NCBI GenBank assembly: GCA_900752345.1
Contig: CAADVA010000158.1
Location: 1 to 12,894 of the forward strand
Length of the DNA stretch: 12,894 bases
Source: an uncultured Collinsella sp.
GTDB lineage: Bacteria > Actinomycetota > Coriobacteriia > Coriobacteriales > Coriobacteriaceae
Direction of reading: 5' to 3'
Part shown: positions 6,119 through 12,893 of the stretch, piece by piece
Layout of the letters: every line of letters starts with the position of its first letter
Numbering within the stretch: the first letter of the stretch is position 1
Made by a program: the position numbers and the translations under genes
The notes under the pieces: model-generated
The model's input: the letters and a program-made list of their open reading frames with translations, nothing else
Databases searched by the model: none
What the model was told of the DNA's origin: nothing

Positions 6119-6700
6119 ATGAGAGTCGTCAACGACTTTGCATCGAAGACCGATGAAGGAACGTCGCGTCGCGGCTTTATGGCTTCGGGCCTGACTCCCT
6201 TTGGTGCCATGCCTCGCATTGATTACATCTGTGCCAACGGACTGTTCCGGCGGCATCTGGGAAACATTGCGCAGTTGGAATCGGGGCGCATCTTTTGCCG
6301 CCACGGTATCGACCATCTGCTGGATGTCGCCCGTATTATGTGGATCAAGAATCTCGAGGAAGAGCTCAAATTTGACCGCGAGGTCATCTATGCCACGGCA
6401 CTTCTTCACGATATCGGCAAAGATGAACAGTATGAATCGGGTATATCCCATGATGTTGCAAGCGAACGCGTCGCCGATGCGATTCTCGGCGGCATGCCCG
6501 AAGACGTGGCGTTTGAGCCGGCAGATGCCGCAGCCATTAAGACGGCCATTCTGGGCCATCGAAAGCTGCGCGTGAACAGCCAGCCGCTTGAGCGTCTGCT
6601 CTATGCAGCCGACAAAGCGTCGCGCGCCTGCTTTGCATGCCCTGCGCGCAATGCCTGCAACTGGAGCGATGATAAAAAGAACCTGTCGATTCGCGTGTAG
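6119..6700 (+). CDS. HD-domain hydrolase in the folate operon
   Basis: Predicted metal-dependent phosphohydrolase of the HD superfamily, 193 residues. The motif set is visible: His62 and His66 (RHGIDHLLDV), the HD doublet His97-Asp98 (LLHDIGK), His111, His147 (GHRK) and Asp165 (YAADKASR). A C-terminal CX2CX5C motif (Cys171, Cys174, Cys180) suggests an extra metal site. The gene starts two bases after folE with only a weak ribosome-binding site, implying translational coupling. Its place between folE and folB makes it a candidate for the poorly assigned step that removes phosphates from dihydroneopterin triphosphate; that is inference from context. HD proteins also act on nucleotides or cyclic dinucleotides, so other substrates are possible. 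A shorter start at 6180 or 6210 (Met21, Met31) cannot be excluded. Confidence 0.9.
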   Translation: MRVVNDFASKTDEGTSRRGFMASGLTPFGAMPRIDYICANGLFRRHLGNIAQLESGRIFCRHGIDHLLDVARIMWIKNLEEELKFDREVIYATALLHDIGKDEQYESGISHDVASERVADAILGGMPEDVAFEPADAAAIKTAILGHRKLRVNSQPLERLLYAADKASRACFACPARNACNWSDDKKNLSIRV

Positions 6701-6743
6701 TCGGTATGCGCGGTCGGGGTTCTGAACGAAGGAGACGATCGCG

Positions 6744-7229
6744 ATGAGCAACAAGAAACTGCCCGAGAATGCAACCAAGACTGAAGGCGCCGAGCTCGCC
6801 CGCCGTGGAAGGGGCGAAATATCCACCGCAACGGCGGTGCCCCACGTGAGCTATGACGATCTGCGCCATGCCGACCGCATTACTATCGACGGTCTCGAGG
6901 TCTTTGCCAATCACGGCGTGTATCCCGAAGAGAACGCGCTGGGTCAGAAGTTCATCGTGTCCTTGGTGCTCTATGCCGACCTGCGTGCAGCGGGGGAGCA
7001 CGATAATCTGGACGCCTCGATTGACTACGGCTCGGTGTGCCACGATGTCGATGGCTATCTGCGCGAGCATACGTTTAAGCTCATCGAGGCCGCAGCCGAG
7101 GGTGTGGCCCAGATGCTGTTGCGTCGTTATCCCTTGCTGCTTGGCGTGCGCATAAAGCTCGATAAGCCGTGGGCGCCCGTCGGTCTTCCCCTGGCAAGCT
7201 GTGGCGTCGAGATCGAGCGCGTGCGCTAG
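6744..7229 (+). CDS. folB: Dihydroneopterin aldolase with N-terminal extension
   Basis: Cleaves 7,8-dihydroneopterin to 6-hydroxymethyl-7,8-dihydropterin and glycolaldehyde. The FolB fold starts near residue 44 (DRITIDGLEVFANHGVYPEEN). Expected catalytic residues are present: Glu63 in GVYPEE, Tyr95 in DYGSV and Lys141 in LDKPWA, along with the FKLIEAAAEGVA helix. At 161 residues it is about 40 longer than a usual FolB; the extra part is a charged, low-complexity N-terminus (MSNKKLPENATKTEG). The start is supported by AAGGAG at 6729-6734, nine bases upstream; a later GTG at 6846 has no such site. It is last of the folE-HD-folB group; folP and folK are not seen in the window. It converges on the next gene with a six-base gap. 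Confidence 0.95.
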   Translation: MSNKKLPENATKTEGAELARRGRGEISTATAVPHVSYDDLRHADRITIDGLEVFANHGVYPEENALGQKFIVSLVLYADLRAAGEHDNLDASIDYGSVCHDVDGYLREHTFKLIEAAAEGVAQMLLRRYPLLLGVRIKLDKPWAPVGLPLASCGVEIERVR

Positions 7230-7235
7230 CCGACG

Positions 7236-8012
7236 CTAGAGCTCGTTGGCGGGCGGTTTTTTGAGTCGCTGCGACAGAGCTCTATTGTTGGGGCAGTACG
7301 TGTCGAGCAGGGCGTGGAACCGCTGATTGTGGCTTGGCTCGAGCAAGTGGACGAGCTCGTGGGCGACAACCATGTCGAGGCATTCGACGGGGTAGGTGGC
7401 AAGCTCGCGTGCGATGCGAATGGCGCCGGTTTTGGGCGTGCACGAGCCCCAGCGCGTTTTCATGCTGCGTACGGAAACGCGGGAAACGGCGACACCCATT
7501 GCGATTTCGTATGCGTGCACAATATCGCGTAGCGCCGATGTGACCTCGGACGTATAGAGCTGGTCGATATGGACTTGGAGCTCGTCGGACGTTAGACCGT
7601 CTAGGATTGCGCGCCGCTTGGCCTGTGGGCCTTCGTCCGATTCGTCGGTACCCATAAAACTTGCGAAGGTAGCCTGCTTGGGTCGCGGTGCGGGTGATGC
7701 AAAGTTGTGGTCGAGTGCGTCCTGTACCGTAATGGGCTTGCCCCAAAGCGCAATGATGGACGAGGGGCTGAGCGGCTCCTGTGCCGTCGTCTGACGTTGC
7801 TCGCGCTGGGCAAGTCGGTTGATAATCCAGGCGCTGTTGCGCTTTACAAACGCTTCGATACGCTCGCGGCTGGCGTCGAGCGGTGCGCTGGCGTGGACCT
7901 CACCGCTCGATGTGACGCGCAGGTTGAAGTTCTTGACGCGCTTTTTGGTAACGACGACGGGGATGGGCATCCCATCCGGTCGGGGTAGGAAAATCGTAAA
8001 TTGCTGCGTCAA
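7236..8012 (-). CDS. YgjP-like (DUF45) zinc metallopeptidase, TTG start
   Basis: Predicted zinc metallopeptidase of the YgjP/WssB-type family (formerly DUF45), 258 residues, no signal peptide or membrane segment. The zinc motif HELVH is at residues 218-222 with the third ligand His228 in EPSHNQRFH; the family block MKTRWGSC lies at residues 184-191. The N-terminal half carries the RRVKNFNLRVTSSGEVHASAP-type strand region of the family (VKNFNLRV at 26-33). A stretch at about residues 105-135 (PAPRPKQ..DESDEGPQ) looks like a disordered insertion. The start is read as TTG at 8010-8012 because AAGGAT (8018-8023) sits six bases upstream; the first ATG would drop 14 residues. Substrates of this family are not well known. 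No functional link to neighbours is evident. Confidence 0.9.
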   Translation of the reverse strand: MTQQFTIFLPRPDGMPIPVVVTKKRVKNFNLRVTSSGEVHASAPLDASRERIEAFVKRNSAWIINRLAQREQRQTTAQEPLSPSSIIALWGKPITVQDALDHNFASPAPRPKQATFASFMGTDESDEGPQAKRRAILDGLTSDELQVHIDQLYTSEVTSALRDIVHAYEIAMGVAVSRVSVRSMKTRWGSCTPKTGAIRIARELATYPVECLDMVVAHELVHLLEPSHNQRFHALLDTYCPNNRALSQRLKKPPANEL

Positions 8013-8034
8013 AAGTTATCCTTCAGATTGGGGA

Positions 8035-8070
8035 CGGGCCGGCATTTCGACCGTTCGGTATGCCGGCCCG
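8035..8070. terminator. Perfect 11-bp hairpin between the dipeptidase and metallopeptidase genes
   Basis: CGGGCCGGCAT (8035-8045) and ATGCCGGCCCG (8060-8070) pair perfectly around a 14-base loop in the 74-base gap between two minus-strand genes. There is no T-tract on either side in the minus direction, so it is not a standard intrinsic terminator; it may cause partial termination or protect the 3' end of the dipeptidase message. Confidence 0.5.
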
Positions 8071-8086
8071 CTCAAGGGATGTGAAA

Positions 8087-9100
8087 TTAATAACGCTCAA
8101 AGAAGGCAAGCGCGTTGTCGCTGCAGAGCTTTTGCATCACGGTCTTGCCAAAATGCTTGGAGAGCATGTTCTGGAACTCGGGCATCTTGCTGGCATCGGA
8201 GAGGAAAGCGGGCACCGTGGCACCGTCCCAGTCGCCGCCGAGCGCGATGACGTCCTCGCCGCCCAGGTCGAGCCAGTGCTCGATATGTGCCGCCAGCTGG
8301 TCGAAGGTGACGTCTGCGGCGGTCTTGTCGGTTGCGTCGTTGGAAAGGAACTCGCTGCAGTAGTTGAGGCCGACGATGCCACCCATGTCGCGAATGGTGC
8401 AGAACTGGTCGTCGGTGAGGTTGCGCTTGACGCCGCAGACGGTGCGGGAGTTGGAGTGGCTGGCGACAAAGGGGCGCGTGGCGTGGGCGACAACCTCGTC
8501 AAAGCACTCATCGTTGAGGTGGGAGACGTCGAGTACCATGCCGGCGTGCTCCATCTGCGTAAGTGCCTCGATGCCGGCGGCGGTGAGGCCGGCGTGGGTA
8601 TCGTGCCCGCTCGCGAGCGGTCCCTGCGCGTTCCAGCTGAGTGATGACATGAGCACGCCCAAGCTCTTGAGCACCTCGATCAGCGCGGGGTCCTCGGCAA
8701 AGAACGTGGCGTTTTCGATGGTGTGGATGCAGGCGACCTTGCCGTCTTTGAGCGCAGGGCGAATATCAGCGGCGCTGCGCACGTTGACCATGCGGTCGTG
8801 GTTGAGCATTGCCTGGCCGCTCATATGCGCCATGATCTGCGCCTGGAAGCGCGCGGCGTGGGCGGTGGGAATCTCGTCGGGGACAAACGTAGCGAAGCAC
8901 TGCGCCCACGGCGTGTTGCCGATCTTTGCGAGCGAGATGGCGCAGGCGTTGCCCTCGATAAGGTCGAAATCCTGCGGATGCGTTTCGTCGCCGGGGAAAT
9001 AACCGTCGGTGCCGGCGGTAAAGCGCAGGTCAAGATCGAGTGTGGCCCAGCCGATACGGTCGGCGGTGTCGCAGTGTAGGTCAAATACGGGATATGCCAT
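8087..9100 (-). CDS. Membrane-dipeptidase family (M19) peptidase
   Basis: Zinc-dependent dipeptidase of the renal-dipeptidase family (peptidase M19), 337 residues, expected to cleave dipeptides, possibly including D-amino acid or peptidoglycan-derived ones. Metal ligands of the family are visible: His9 and Asp11 (DLHCDT), bridging Glu129 (HTIENATFF), His194 (DVSHLND), His215 (ASHSNSR), and the conserved Asp in GGDWDG (residues 288-293). The start at 9098-9100 is chosen because GGAGG (complement of 9105-9109) lies just upstream and the protein then begins MAYPVFDLHCDT, as in relatives; an in-frame ATG ten residues earlier lacks a site. No signal peptide, so cytoplasmic. It is transcribed divergently from the FKBP gene. 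Confidence 0.96.
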   Translation of the reverse strand: MAYPVFDLHCDTADRIGWATLDLDLRFTAGTDGYFPGDETHPQDFDLIEGNACAISLAKIGNTPWAQCFATFVPDEIPTAHAARFQAQIMAHMSGQAMLNHDRMVNVRSAADIRPALKDGKVACIHTIENATFFAEDPALIEVLKSLGVLMSSLSWNAQGPLASGHDTHAGLTAAGIEALTQMEHAGMVLDVSHLNDECFDEVVAHATRPFVASHSNSRTVCGVKRNLTDDQFCTIRDMGGIVGLNYCSEFLSNDATDKTAADVTFDQLAAHIEHWLDLGGEDVIALGGDWDGATVPAFLSDASKMPEFQNMLSKHFGKTVMQKLCSDNALAFFERY

Positions 9101-9132
9101 GGTTCCTCCGGTTGCAGCGTTTCTTTGCAAAC

Positions 9133-9163
9133 TGTCAATGAATTGTATGACTAGGGTATAGTT
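9133..9163 (+). promoter_or_regulatory. Possible promoter of the FKBP/UreE-like operon
   Basis: TATAGT (9158-9163) is a near-consensus -10, with a weak -35 (CTGTCA 9133-9138 at 19 bases, or TGTCAA 9134-9139 at 18). It lies in the 120-base divergent region before the FKBP gene. A short GCGGC/GCCGC hairpin (9181-9185 with 9197-9201) would be in the leader just before the ribosome-binding site. Confidence 0.4.
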
Positions 9164-9220
9164 AGCGCCATATGTTCACGGCGGCCCGCGTTGTGCGCCG
9201 CCCTTATCACGGAGGTTACC

Positions 9221-9649
9221 ATGTCCAACCAGGGCAAGAAGGTCAAGACCCATTATCGTGGCACGCTCGATGACGGCACGCAGTTCGATAGCTCCTACGA
9301 TCGCGGTGAGCCGCTGGAGTTCACCTGCGGTGCCGGTCAGATGATCAAGGGCTTCGACGCCGCCGTTATCGATATGCAGGTGGGCGAGAAGAAGTCCGTG
9401 CACATTCCTGCTGCCGATGCCTACGGCGAGCACAACCCCGAGATGGTCCTGACCTTCCCGGCCGAGCAGGTTCCCAACATCGAGCAGATCGAGAAGGGCA
9501 TGAAGCTCTTCCTGTCCACGCCGAGCGGCATGCCTGTCCCCGCTGTCGTCATCGATGTGACGTCCGAGGCCGTGACGCTCGATGCCAACCACGAGCTTGC
9601 CGGCAAGGATCTCAACTTTGATATCGAGCTCGTTGAGGTCGAGGACTAG
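9221..9649 (+). CDS. SlyD-like FKBP-type peptidyl-prolyl isomerase
   Basis: Peptidyl-prolyl cis-trans isomerase and likely folding chaperone, 142 residues, cytoplasmic. The split FKBP domain (VKTHYRGTLDDGTQFDSSYDRGEPLEF at the start, LNFDIELVEVED at the end) surrounds an insert-in-flap domain (about residues 68-125, AYGEHNPEMVLTF through DANHELAGKD), the arrangement of SlyD and its relatives. Unlike Escherichia coli SlyD, it has no His/Cys-rich nickel-binding tail: it ends right after the last FKBP strand. The start at 9221 has GGAGG (9211-9215) five bases upstream. The next gene, UreE-like, starts three bases after the stop. In other bacteria SlyD-type proteins help insert nickel into hydrogenase, so the pairing is suggestive, not proof, of a nickel role. 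Confidence 0.95.
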   Translation: MSNQGKKVKTHYRGTLDDGTQFDSSYDRGEPLEFTCGAGQMIKGFDAAVIDMQVGEKKSVHIPAADAYGEHNPEMVLTFPAEQVPNIEQIEKGMKLFLSTPSGMPVPAVVIDVTSEAVTLDANHELAGKDLNFDIELVEVED

Positions 9650-9652
9650 TTG

Positions 9653-10231
9653 ATGTCCGTGGACCTGGTAGCTACGGAGCGCTTGGGAAATCTCAACGAC
9701 CCGTCCTATGAACTCCTGCTTCGTCGGGAGCTGGGTGGCGTCTTTGAGGTTGACGAGCTGCTACTCGATTGGGACCAGGCTGATGCGCGCCTGTTTGTGG
9801 GCGTGACGGAGCTGGGGCGCACGGTGAATGCCCGGCTGGATGCCACTGATGGCGAGCGTCTTGCCGACGGTGACGTGCTCGCTGTCGACCGCACGGGCAC
9901 GGTGCCCGTAGCGGTTGTCGTACGCCTGCGCAGCGCCGAGGTCTATTTGGTCGAAGTCGACCGCATGGATCCGATTGTGCTCGCACATGCGTGCTGGGAG
10001 ATCGGCAACATGCATGCGCCGCTCTTCCGGGGTGACTCGGACGAGCATACCGTGCGCATGTATACGCCGGTGCAACCGGTTTTGGGTCGTATGCTCCGGT
10101 GCATTGGGGGCGTGCGGCTCTCGGTGGTCGCACGCGAGCTCGATGCCAGTCGACGCTTTGCATCGATCGCGGCGGATGTTGTTGTGAGCATGGCTTCAGA
10201 CTTTACGATCGTAAAAAAGACGCGCGGCTAA
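9653..10231 (+). CDS. UreE-like nickel metallochaperone
   Basis: Recognised as UreE-like from overall pattern. An N-terminal domain ends in LADGDVLAVDRTGTVPVAVVV and EVYLVEV, as in UreE (dGDvLa, E-V-L-V). The C-terminal metal-binding domain has DPIVLAHACWEIGNMHAPLF (UreE: DP-LA-A-LGNRH-PL), with His121 at the dimer-interface nickel position, then VLGRMLRCIGG (UreE: VL-ML-LG). The second histidine pair of well-studied UreE proteins and any C-terminal His tail are absent; TPVQPVLG stands where D-H-V-L is usual. 192 residues, cytoplasmic. Start: ATG 9653 with GAGG (9641-9644) eight bases upstream; a TTG directly before it would add one residue. It is three bases after the SlyD-like gene. UreE normally delivers nickel to urease, but no urease gene is here, so the target is unknown. 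Moderately sure of the family. Confidence 0.75.
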   Translation: MSVDLVATERLGNLNDPSYELLLRRELGGVFEVDELLLDWDQADARLFVGVTELGRTVNARLDATDGERLADGDVLAVDRTGTVPVAVVVRLRSAEVYLVEVDRMDPIVLAHACWEIGNMHAPLFRGDSDEHTVRMYTPVQPVLGRMLRCIGGVRLSVVARELDASRRFASIAADVVVSMASDFTIVKKTRG

Positions 10232-10244
10232 GCGCGCGTATGCG

Positions 10245-10285
10245 CAAGACGGGCTTTGAGGGATTGCCATTCAAAGTCCGTCTTG
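10245..10285 (+). terminator. Strong hairpin after the UreE-like gene
   Basis: CAAGACGGGCTTTGA (10245-10259) pairs with TCAAAGTCCGTCTTG (10271-10285), 15 bp with one G-U, around an 11-base loop, in the 83-base gap before the HAD gene. No T-tract follows, so it may be a weak terminator or a processing signal. A smaller GC hairpin (CGCGC 10221-10225 with GCGCG 10232-10236) spans the preceding stop codon. Confidence 0.5.
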
Positions 10286-10314
10286 CTGTTGATGAGAGGC
10301 TTTGGGGGAAGCAT

Positions 10315-11112
10315 ATGGGTCTTGAGGGAATCAAGCTGATCGCCTGCGATTTGGATGGCACGTTGCTGCATCCGGGGGAGCGCGAGCCGCGTCCCGAGGC
10401 CTTTGAGCTCATTAATGAGCTGCATCGTCGCGGTATTGTGTTTATGCCGGCGAGCGGCCGTCAATATGCGAGCTTGCGCTATCTGTTTGCCCCGGTGGCC
10501 GATGAGCTCGTCTATGTATGCGAAAACGGAGCCCTGGTGATGAGCGAGGGGCGCGCCGTTGTCAAACGTTCCATGGAACGTAGCCTTGCTATGGATATCG
10601 CGAATGCCGTGGTCGCCTATCCCCATGCCGACGTAACCCTTTCCTGCGAGGGGCACCTCTACACCATAAGCGGTAACGATGCATTCATCGACCATTTGCG
10701 TTACGAGGTCCACTGCGATGTGACGGTGGTCGACCGTCCCGAGGACATTGACGAGGATGTCATTAAGATTGCGTTTCAAACGCCCGAGACAGAGCAGCCG
10801 GCGGCGTTGGAGTATTTTGCGCGTCGCTTTAGCGACCGGGTCGATGTGATGACGTCGGGAACCGAATGGACCGACTTTATCGGCTTTGATTCAGGCAAGG
10901 GGTCCGCGCTTGCCGATTATGGTCGCGCACTGGGGATCTCACCTAACGAAATGATGGCGTTTGGCGATAACGAAAACGATCGCGACATGCTCAACGTGGT
11001 GGGCCATCCCTATCTGATGGAGAGCTGCAATCCCAGCATGCGCGGTGTCAATGACCGTGTCCGCTACGTGCGCACGGTCGAAGAAGAGCTGCGTCGTCTA
11101 CTTGCTGAGTAG
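10315..11112 (+). CDS. Cof-type HAD-superfamily phosphatase (subfamily IIB)
   Basis: Haloacid dehalogenase-type phosphatase, 265 residues, probably a cytoplasmic sugar-phosphate or nucleotide phosphatase. All four HAD motifs are visible: DLDGTLL (nucleophile Asp12, acid/base Asp14), PASGRQ (Ser47), the lysine of DSGKGSALADYGRALG, and GDNENDRDML with the metal-binding aspartates. The large cap between motifs II and III is that of the Cof/IIB group. The start ATG at 10315 has a GGGGGAA ribosome-binding stretch (10304-10310); the frame stays open upstream to 10099 but that part overlaps the UreE-like gene. It converges on the regulator gene with a 14-base gap. The exact substrate cannot be told from sequence. 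Confidence 0.95.
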   Translation: MGLEGIKLIACDLDGTLLHPGEREPRPEAFELINELHRRGIVFMPASGRQYASLRYLFAPVADELVYVCENGALVMSEGRAVVKRSMERSLAMDIANAVVAYPHADVTLSCEGHLYTISGNDAFIDHLRYEVHCDVTVVDRPEDIDEDVIKIAFQTPETEQPAALEYFARRFSDRVDVMTSGTEWTDFIGFDSGKGSALADYGRALGISPNEMMAFGDNENDRDMLNVVGHPYLMESCNPSMRGVNDRVRYVRTVEEELRRLLAE

Positions 11113-11126
11113 GCATGTCCCAAAAT

Positions 11127-11507
11127 CTACCTACAGTTGGGGCAGAGGCCCTCGAAGATGGTGTAGTGCGACGTGACGTTCCAGCCGATTTGCTCGGACG
11201 CCTTTGCGTCGAGCTGGGCGTCGAAGGGGAGCGGCACATCGATGACGCGGCTGCACGAGGTGCAGATGATATGCGCATGCGGCTCGATCGTGCGATCGAA
11301 GCGGCTGCCGCCCGGCGTCTTGATTGAGAGGATCTCGCCGGCGTCGGCCAAGAGATTGAGGTTGCGGTAGACCGTACCGCGGCTGATTTTGTCATCCTGC
11401 GCGCGCACGACGTTGTAGATTTCGTCAGCGGTGGGATGGTTATAGCTTTGGCGCACGGCGTCAAGAACCAGCTTTCGCTGCCTGGTATTCCTTCTTTGCA
11501 CCGCCAT
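11127..11507 (-). CDS. PerR-like Fur-family repressor
   Basis: Metal-dependent winged-helix repressor of the Fur family, 126 residues. The DNA-reading helix is SRGTVYRNLNLL (residues 42-53). Structural zinc is bound by two CX2C pairs (Cys82/Cys85 and Cys122/Cys125). The regulatory site matches PerR: His24, Asp71, His77, His79 and Asp90 correspond in spacing to Bacillus subtilis PerR His37, Asp85, His91, His93 and Asp104; the last being Asp rather than Glu is the known mark of peroxide-sensing members. Start: ATG at 11505-11507, with AGAGG eight bases upstream. A palindrome over its putative promoter (11538-11552) suggests self-repression. The acylphosphatase gene lies upstream on the same strand. 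PerR is more likely than Fur or Zur but function is inferred. Confidence 0.92.
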   Translation of the reverse strand: MAVQRRNTRQRKLVLDAVRQSYNHPTADEIYNVVRAQDDKISRGTVYRNLNLLADAGEILSIKTPGGSRFDRTIEPHAHIICTSCSRVIDVPLPFDAQLDAKASEQIGWNVTSHYTIFEGLCPNCR

Positions 11508-11537
11508 GCGCCTCGCCTCTTTTCTATTAACGGTCGT

Positions 11538-11552
11538 AGGTAAATGATACCT
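11538..11552 (-). promoter_or_regulatory. Palindromic operator and -10 of the PerR-like gene
   Basis: AGGTAAATGATACCT has perfect 5-bp inverted arms (AGGTA/TACCT) around AATGA. On the minus strand it contains a -10-like TATCAT (11544-11549), with a weak -35 TTAGTA 17 bases upstream. It lies in the 61-base gap before the PerR-like gene, as expected for autoregulation. It is not a close match to the classical PerR box, so the binding protein is inferred from position. Confidence 0.5.
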
Positions 11553-11568
11553 TATTTAGCACACAATA

Positions 11569-11979
11569 CTAATAATGAGGACTGAAGCCGTCTTCATTGG
11601 CAAGTGGGGCTCGGACCTGGGCGTCTACGAGGCGAAAACGCGTTCCCATGCGCTCGTAGGAGGCATGAAGCGCCTCGAGATGAGATAGGATGTTTGCCGG
11701 AGCTCCCTGTATCTCCATCTCGACTGAGCCGTCTTCCATGTTACGCACCCAGCCGGTGAGTGCGCGTGCCTGCGCGAGGTTGGTGTTGGTAAAGCGAAAA
11801 CCAACGCCTTGGACTTGCCCCGCCCAGCGCAGGAAATAGCGCAGGGGAGTGTCTTGAGTGGCCTCGTCGCTTGCGAGTACGGTAAGCCTGCGGCGCAGCT
11901 CGAACTCGACGTTTGATGGTTTTTGAGGCTCTCGACTGCCGCCGGTGACGCTGGAGAAGAACGTATCGAAGAGGCCCAT
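11569..11979 (-). CDS. acyP: Acylphosphatase with N-terminal extension
   Basis: Hydrolyses acyl phosphates such as acetyl phosphate or 1,3-bisphosphoglycerate. The acylphosphatase domain spans about residues 47-135: GQVQGVGFRF with catalytic Arg62 and GWVRNMEDGSVE with catalytic Asn80, at the 18-residue spacing known in the family. At 136 residues it is about 45 longer than a normal acylphosphatase; the extra N-terminus (MGLFDTFFSSVTGGS, then EFELRRRLTVLASDE) has no recognised domain. The start ATG at 11977-11979 is two bases after the stop of the upstream oxidoreductase gene and has only a weak ribosome-binding site, so translation may be coupled; an internal start closer to the domain is not evident. 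Confident on domain, less on the start. Confidence 0.92.
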   Translation of the reverse strand: MGLFDTFFSSVTGGSREPQKPSNVEFELRRRLTVLASDEATQDTPLRYFLRWAGQVQGVGFRFTNTNLAQARALTGWVRNMEDGSVEMEIQGAPANILSHLEALHASYERMGTRFRLVDAQVRAPLANEDGFSPHY

Positions 11980-11981
11980 CG

Positions 11982-12893
11982 CTATGCCTGCTTGACTGAA
12001 TCGGCGGGGAAGGTAATGCCGGCCTGCTGACGCACGGCATCCATGATGCGCAGCGAGACGAGCGTGACATCGCGGTAGTGGCCGAGATCATGGCGTCCCG
12101 CCGGGGTCTCCCAGATCTCTTCCTTAACGTTATCGATGCCTCCGATGGCGGTGATAAAGTCTGCGAGTTCGTATTCCATGGTGTTGCTTGACTTGGGAAG
12201 GTCGAGCGCGCGGCTGTTGTCGTCCTGTTCGCGCGGCGCCTCGGTCGCCGAGCCGCGTACGACGTCGCCGCGATAGTCGATGCGGACGTTGCGGGGCGTG
12301 GACAGATGGTCGATCTGGATAGTGCCACGCTCGCCTTCGATCTGCGAGGGCAGCAGGTCATTCGTAATTTTGGAGTGCGCGAGCTCGACGGAGATACGGC
12401 CACCGCCATAGCTGGCGAGAATGGAACCGCAACCGTCGATGGGGCCATGGGTGAGCTCTTGCGTTGAGGGGTCGAGCAGCGTGGCCATGCTGGTGAGACC
12501 GGAGGGCATGCCGAAGATCTCGACCATGGGCTCGACGGTATAGACGCCGATGTCCATGAGGGAACCCGATGCCATATTGCAATCGAAGATATTGGTGGTG
12601 CGTCCAGCGAGGATTTCGTTGTAGCGCGAGGAATACTTGCCAAAGCGCAGCGAGGCGCGACGAATGGGCGCAATCTCGCCCAGGGCGTCCTCGACGGCGT
12701 GGAAAGCGGGGTCATGGAGCGGGCGCATGGCCTCGAGGGCCACGAAACCTGCTGCCTCGGCAGCACGGAAGACCTCGAACGCTTGGGCCTCGGTGGCGCA
12801 GAAGGGCTTCTCGACGATGACGTGCTTGCCACCGGCGATGCAGGCGAGCGCCTGCTCGTGATGGAGCGCGTTGGGGCTGCCGATGTAGACGGC
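11982..12893 (-). CDS. Gfo/Idh/MocA-family NAD(P)-dependent oxidoreductase, 5'-truncated
   Basis: Oxidoreductase of the glucose-fructose/inositol dehydrogenase family. The frame is open to the right window edge, so the start and the N-terminal nucleotide-binding GxGxxG are outside. The first visible residues (AVYIGSPNALHHEQALACI) belong to the end of the Rossmann domain, followed by the diagnostic EKP motif in GGKHVIVEKPF (Lys codon 12807-12809). The C-terminal domain contains GSLMDIGVYTVEPMVEIFG, which matches the family's (G)-x-L-x-D-x-G-x-Y pattern. About 303 residues are present. Closest general type is the dihydrodiol-dehydrogenase-like subgroup, but the substrate cannot be told. It is the first gene of a minus-strand run with acylphosphatase two bases downstream and the PerR-like gene after that. 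Confidence 0.93.
   Translation of the reverse strand, partial: AVYIGSPNALHHEQALACIAGGKHVIVEKPFCATEAQAFEVFRAAEAAGFVALEAMRPLHDPAFHAVEDALGEIAPIRRASLRFGKYSSRYNEILAGRTTNIFDCNMASGSLMDIGVYTVEPMVEIFGMPSGLTSMATLLDPSTQELTHGPIDGCGSILASYGGGRISVELAHSKITNDLLPSQIEGERGTIQIDHLSTPRNVRIDYRGDVVRGSATEAPREQDDNSRALDLPKSSNTMEYELADFITAIGGIDNVKEEIWETPAGRHDLGHYRDVTLVSLRIMDAVRQQAGITFPADSVKQA

Noticed and set aside
8060..8644. Plus-strand frames opposite the dipeptidase gene
   Set aside because: They are shadows of the M19 gene, which has all metal ligands and a good ribosome-binding site on the other strand.
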